A DNA stretch of 64,000 bases, from assembly GCF_000003855.2 (NCBI RefSeq), contig NW_003101677.1:3219450-3283449 (forward strand), given 5' to 3'. Position 1 is the first letter of the stretch; each line of letters opens with the position of its first letter. Made by a program: the position numbers and the translations under genes. Shown one piece after another: positions 59,605 to 64,000 of the stretch. The notes under the pieces were generated by a model. The model made no database searches and was not told where the DNA came from. It worked only from the letters and a program-made list of their open reading frames with translations. The DNA is from Blastomyces gilchristii SLH14081. Taxonomy: Eukaryota; Ascomycota; Eurotiomycetes; Onygenales; Ajellomycetaceae.

Positions 59605-62540
59605 AACCCGGCTTCTCCCGACTGAAGCAATATTCGGGCAAGTGGGAGATTGGAAGTCGGCGTGGAGAGAGAGAGAGCAAGTTTGGGGCGGAACGGGCCT
59701 CGATAACCCCCCCTACGTTACCTGTTGGGATATCAGGTATCTTCACCCAGCTGGGAAACTTGCTAGAGATGACTTGAGTGATCTGCGCTGTGCGCTATCG
59801 CTTTCAACAGCTCTAGCCTAACACTATGATCAACCTCCGCTCTTCTGCAATGTCGAATGGAAGTCATTCTGGGTCCTATTCTTGATATGAACTTTTACAG
59901 GAACACAGGCTGTTCCTTCTCTACCTACTCCGCCAACTTCGCCCACTGTTGGTATCTCATCACTCTACTTCTCCCTTCCTACTTCGAAATTGAACGAAAT
60001 TCGATACCATGATCAACGATTCTCGCCGCCATTCGGTCGACTGGCTCGACTGCTAATCCTCACGCGTCACGATATATTCCGGTGACTTCTTCATAAATCT
60101 CGTTTCTACATAAATCTCGTTTCTACAGTTATTTTTCTTTTCTCTTTGTTTTTTCCTAGCTCTCAACGCATAGCGTGCTCCGGGAGAGCCGCGGTATATC
60201 TCGTCCTTAGTTTCTGCTTTTTAGCCTAGCTTGATTTCTGTCATTGTCTATCTCCTATGATTTAACTCGATTTGATTTTGTCTCTTTCTTTTGGCTTGCT
60301 TTCCAAACCATAAAAACATATAGAAACACAGGAGAGATGGAATTGGTGGGACGAGAGAAGGAGCTTGGCTGCAAAACCACTTACAATATCTCCTTGCTGG
60401 CCGAGGACGATAGCAACTCCTCCTATCTGTCTTTCCCCGCTATTCAGTAATTGGATGAACGCAACGAGTCAACGATGTGTATAACAAAATGAGATGTGGG
60501 ATGTTTGAAAAGCAGGAAAGGAAAAGCAGCACCTGAAAAGCTTTTGTTCTACGGACTTGTTCTCATTTACTTTTCTACAATCTATCTTCTGCTTGGTTCT
60601 TTGATTGGTTCCTGTTTATTTCTCCCACTCATTTAATCTGTAATAGTAGTGTTACGATCTCTGCATTTCCCTCTTTCTCTCCTTTTTCCTATTATGTGCT
60701 TATACATCACTATCTTGACCTACTCGCTCGTTAAACCTAATACTATAGCGCAGGCTCGCTGGAAGTTTCTACCCTCACCTCGCCTGTTGGTATTGACTAC
60801 CACTATAACTTGGCACGGGCGGAATGCAGCGCATTCATTATCTCCATGTGGGCTGGTTATGTCCATAGCTCGTGGCCCCCATGCCGAGCTTAGTGTCCAT
60901 TGAGTCATGTCGCCGGCCCGATATTGGAGTTTGAAAGTCTTAGTCTCGGGGAGAAACCTATCAGGCTCCGGAGGAGGACGGAAGAATGATAAGCATTTCA
61001 CTGGGGAAAGAACAGGCCCCGGGTCGACTCTTTTGTGTTGAACCCACTTAATGCTGGGAGTGTGGCTTGGATTCCTTAACCTACTTACGCTGGCTGTGAG
61101 AAGGCTATGGGGACGAATAATATTTTCCTTTTATTCTCCATTCTTATTATGATGGGCCAGATGAGTCGTTAGAAAGAGACGGAGGGTTTATTTAAATATA
61201 GACATGCTTGAATATTTTATAATACCCCTGCCCGGTCTGGTTTTTTTTTTTTTTTTTTCAATTCCCGACAACGCTTTGGGGTTTAAATATAGACCCTTAC
61301 TGTCTATGTCCAATTAGTGGGCATTTGTGTTTGTGCTACATATCATTAGGTGGCGATTGGATTTTCAAAATGCGTAATATATAAAATGATAACTTATTAG
61401 GGATGAAACTTGGTGTTCTTACATACGTCTAGAGATATTAGAGCGCTTTGCAATATTGAATGAAGGGCATATATTCCAGTCTGATATCCTCCTTTCGGCT
61501 GGACTTTCTGTCACAATACTTCTATGCGTTAGTTCCCGTGCCCACGGTCCGAGATATTAATATTATATGGAGCCTGGACAGGCTCACTTTCTAACGGGAT
61601 TTCTGACTGCATTGGAACTGAACTGTATACTGGATATTTTTCCTCGGCAAAACTGAAAGGTACTGTACATGCAAGTGGGAAATTGATAAGTATCCAAGTC
61701 ACCCAGGGATCCTGAGAGCTTTGGATCTGCTAGTCTACCAAGGCTTAGCACCGGATTGCCTTGTTACAAGTTGGCGTCTGTCCTTTTTGATCATAATTTC
61801 TGAACTTTGTCTAAATTGATACCCCCCCACTTCACCGTCCACGTAGAAACCATCAGCGACTCCTTTGTTGCGACGGAGAACAAGCATCGCGTGAAGTGTC
61901 ATAAGAGTTTCAGAGCAGAAGCTGCATCATGCAGAAGCTATGTCACAAGATGACATAATGTCTAGGGCATTTTCAGGAGGCTTTATATCAACGAGCATAA
62001 CCTTATCCATGTACAGTTCATTGAGCTTATTGTAGAATTAGTTAGTAATGAGTTGGTCAGAGGTAGGTGGCAGACAAAAGAGAGGACAAGATGGATGTCT
62101 ATATCTTAGCAAGTATTGGCTTTGCGATCACAACATGCGTAGTCTCAACTGTAAGAGGGAAGCGGAATTTAGCATTGGTCATACTGAAGAAGCGGATGGT
62201 ATCATACAGAATCCCAAGGATCCTGTTAGAGCATGAAGGTCGAATTGATCTTCCGTTATAGGCATCATTGAGCGGCCTAGATGGCCAGATAGAGAATGGA
62301 CAACGAAATGTTGAATTTAAATCTCGCGAGAAGATGCATCTGCATCTTGTACTGATTTTGATGGAATCCTAGGTGGAACGTTGCTTGTCAAAGCAAGCCG
62401 CATGGTCCCATAATGCAGTTTATCAGCAGCTTGATGCCGGTCTGCAAGAACATCTCTAATAAGGATTAGATGATAACGGGCAGGTTGGTATTTTTCTAGC
62501 TCATCCACACCATTAAGTCACTGATAAGACCTGGTGTAAT
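59605..62540. other. GC-normal DNA, no gene that can be named
   Basis: About 2.9 kb. A C/T-rich stretch at 60110-60310 precedes a short open frame (60244-60450; its last part MELVGREKELGCKTT from 60336), which is unsupported. An 18-T run lies at 61241-61258. Two open frames near 62048-62261 (plus) and 62317-62508 (minus, MDELEKYQPARYHLILIRDV) lack recognised domains. The right edge grades into the second AT-rich block near 62540-62640. Confidence 0.45.
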
Positions 62541-64000
62541 TGAACTTGGCAGGGAGCCACCAAGAGAGGGGGAGATGAATCTTTCTATATAACTACAAAG
62601 AGTGATTGCAGGCTGCAGACATCTTGATTCTACAATTCTACAGAGTTGATGAAAGAATGGAAAATTGCTTACAACTCTACAGTGTCAAAGAATGATGATT
62701 TGTGAGAATGAGTGAAAGATCAACTCATAAATACTTCTCTTTAATAAGAGTGATCTCACAGAAAGTGATTCACCTGTGAGATGAATCTGTGTGACAGTTA
62801 CATAAAAATCTCATGAAAATGATTAGAAGTCAACTGAAACTCTTCTGTATGAAAGATGTGAGATGAATCTGTATGACAGCTAGAGAAAGATCTGCAGATT
62901 ATAAAGAATCTCATGAAATAAGAAACTGAGTGACAGACTCTTTTCTCTTTATAATAATAAGAGATTTTTCCTCACTGAGATTTTTATATATATGAAGAGT
63001 TTTTAGTGAGTATCACTGCAGTACTGAGCCTGATTCTATGAAATTACTCAGTGAAAGACTTCACAGATGAAGTCTTAGAGAGAAAGAGATATATAAGAAA
63101 TTCTGCTTCTTACAGATTCTTTATCTCTATTTCTATCTCTTATATAATTAATAGAGTTAGCAGCTCATAACTATATACAACTATATAGACTGAAGTTCAT
63201 GAATACTATTTATAACTTATCTTGAATACTATTATATATTTAACTTTTATATTTTATCTTTCTATTATAAATACTTCTAGTAGTTATCAGTATATATTAT
63301 GTCAAGCTGTAAACATCTGAATAATTATCTGTAAGCACTTATTCTTACAAATAATCTCTTGCTTAAAGAATAATAAAGTATCAGATAATAAGTATCTTAC
63401 AAAGATAGTAGAAGAGATGCTTCTGAACTTCAAGTTAAGAAAATTGAAAAATAATATTGTACTTTATTATAATTTAGAATATGCAGAAACTCTCTATCTG
63501 AAACATTTATTTAGATGTAACTTAGTAGCTTGTATATATAAGAAATTTAATCACTTAGAAAGCTCTGAACTCATAGATATACTTAAATCAAAAGTGTACT
63601 AACTAAGTATAACTGAGAATATTCAGACATACACTTATAAGTGTCTGAATTATCAGGTTGTGAAAGAATCAAAGAAAGAATTAGAATATGTGAAAGTATA
63701 ATATCAGATAAAAAGTAAAATACAGCTGTTTAAGTAATAAGAAGTGAATCTTATAGACATATTACTGTGAATATTAAATGAAAATTATTGAATAATCACT
63801 GCTATTAACTATACTACTGACTGATCAGTTATAAAAGGAGTTTCAGAGATGATTAAAAAGATAGTAATAAAGTTCTTATATAACAAGATCTATATCAACT
63901 ATGAAATATTACATAAAATTCTAACTAATAATAGTGTGAATCTTATAGAAGAAGTGATAAGACATTTTATACGTCAGTCTCAGACAAGACCTTGTAGAGC
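62541..64000. other. AT-rich decayed DNA, right block
   Basis: CpG-poor and stop-rich. It contains a direct repeat of about 82 bp period (GTGAGATGAATCTGT at 62776 and 62858) and an open stretch at 63417-63602 (MLLNFKLRKLKNNIVLYYNL) with no recognised family. Probably mutated repeats continuing beyond the window. Confidence 0.5.

Overview
This window looks like a filamentous ascomycete (Pezizomycotina) chromosome segment. It has two very AT-rich blocks made of mutated transposable elements (about 1-52930 and 62540-64000), which flank a roughly 9.6 kb block of normal base composition (about 52930-62540). The fungal assignment rests on four things. The coding remnants have fungal-type introns and families. 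Several element classes sit nested in one another. The repeats carry RIP-like C-to-T/G-to-A decay with stop codons but few indels. A small Cys/His-rich protein (59368-59604) looks like one I know from Eurotiomycetes. The exact species cannot be told; an Onygenales or Eurotiales genome with AT isochores would fit.

Layout. 1-5253: decayed AT-rich DNA with a 5'-truncated LINE, a microsatellite and a 506 bp hAT-type MITE. 5259-12472: chromodomain Ty3/gypsy element 1 (minus strand, TTTAT target duplication) carrying two hAT insertions. 13124-22354: two Ty1/copia copies (plus strand) that share one central LTR; copy A holds a SINE and copy B a hAT MITE. 22355-28260: decayed, unassigned. 28691-49491: gypsy element 2 (GAATT duplication), which contains gypsy element 3 (30192-43614, GATAT) and a truncated LINE with a 100-N assembly gap. 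Element 3 in turn contains a full-length LINE (34378-42008, 13 bp duplication). 49641-51970: a pogo/Fot-like DNA transposon with 42 bp terminal inverted repeats. Gypsy element 2 and the pogo element both sit inside the same older open reading frame. Taking out each insertion with one duplication copy joins three segments in phase.

The normal-composition block holds a short-chain dehydrogenase pseudogene (53323-54403, two frameshifts, intact intron), a non-autonomous copia remnant (57110-58032), the intact small Cys/His-rich gene, and several kilobases in which no gene could be named.

The most informative results are: (1) a tRNA-derived SINE whose 3' end matches that of the resident Tad/I-type LINE, suggesting that LINE moves it; (2) the reading frame interrupted by two elements; (3) a GC-normal, 155 bp tandemly repeated segment at the 5' end of the otherwise heavily mutated LINE; (4) a homogeneous 506 bp hAT MITE family with perfect 8 bp duplications; and (5) a mutation spectrum that spares CpA and empties CpG, unlike classical Neurospora RIP. 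All calls were made by eye; no database search was run.
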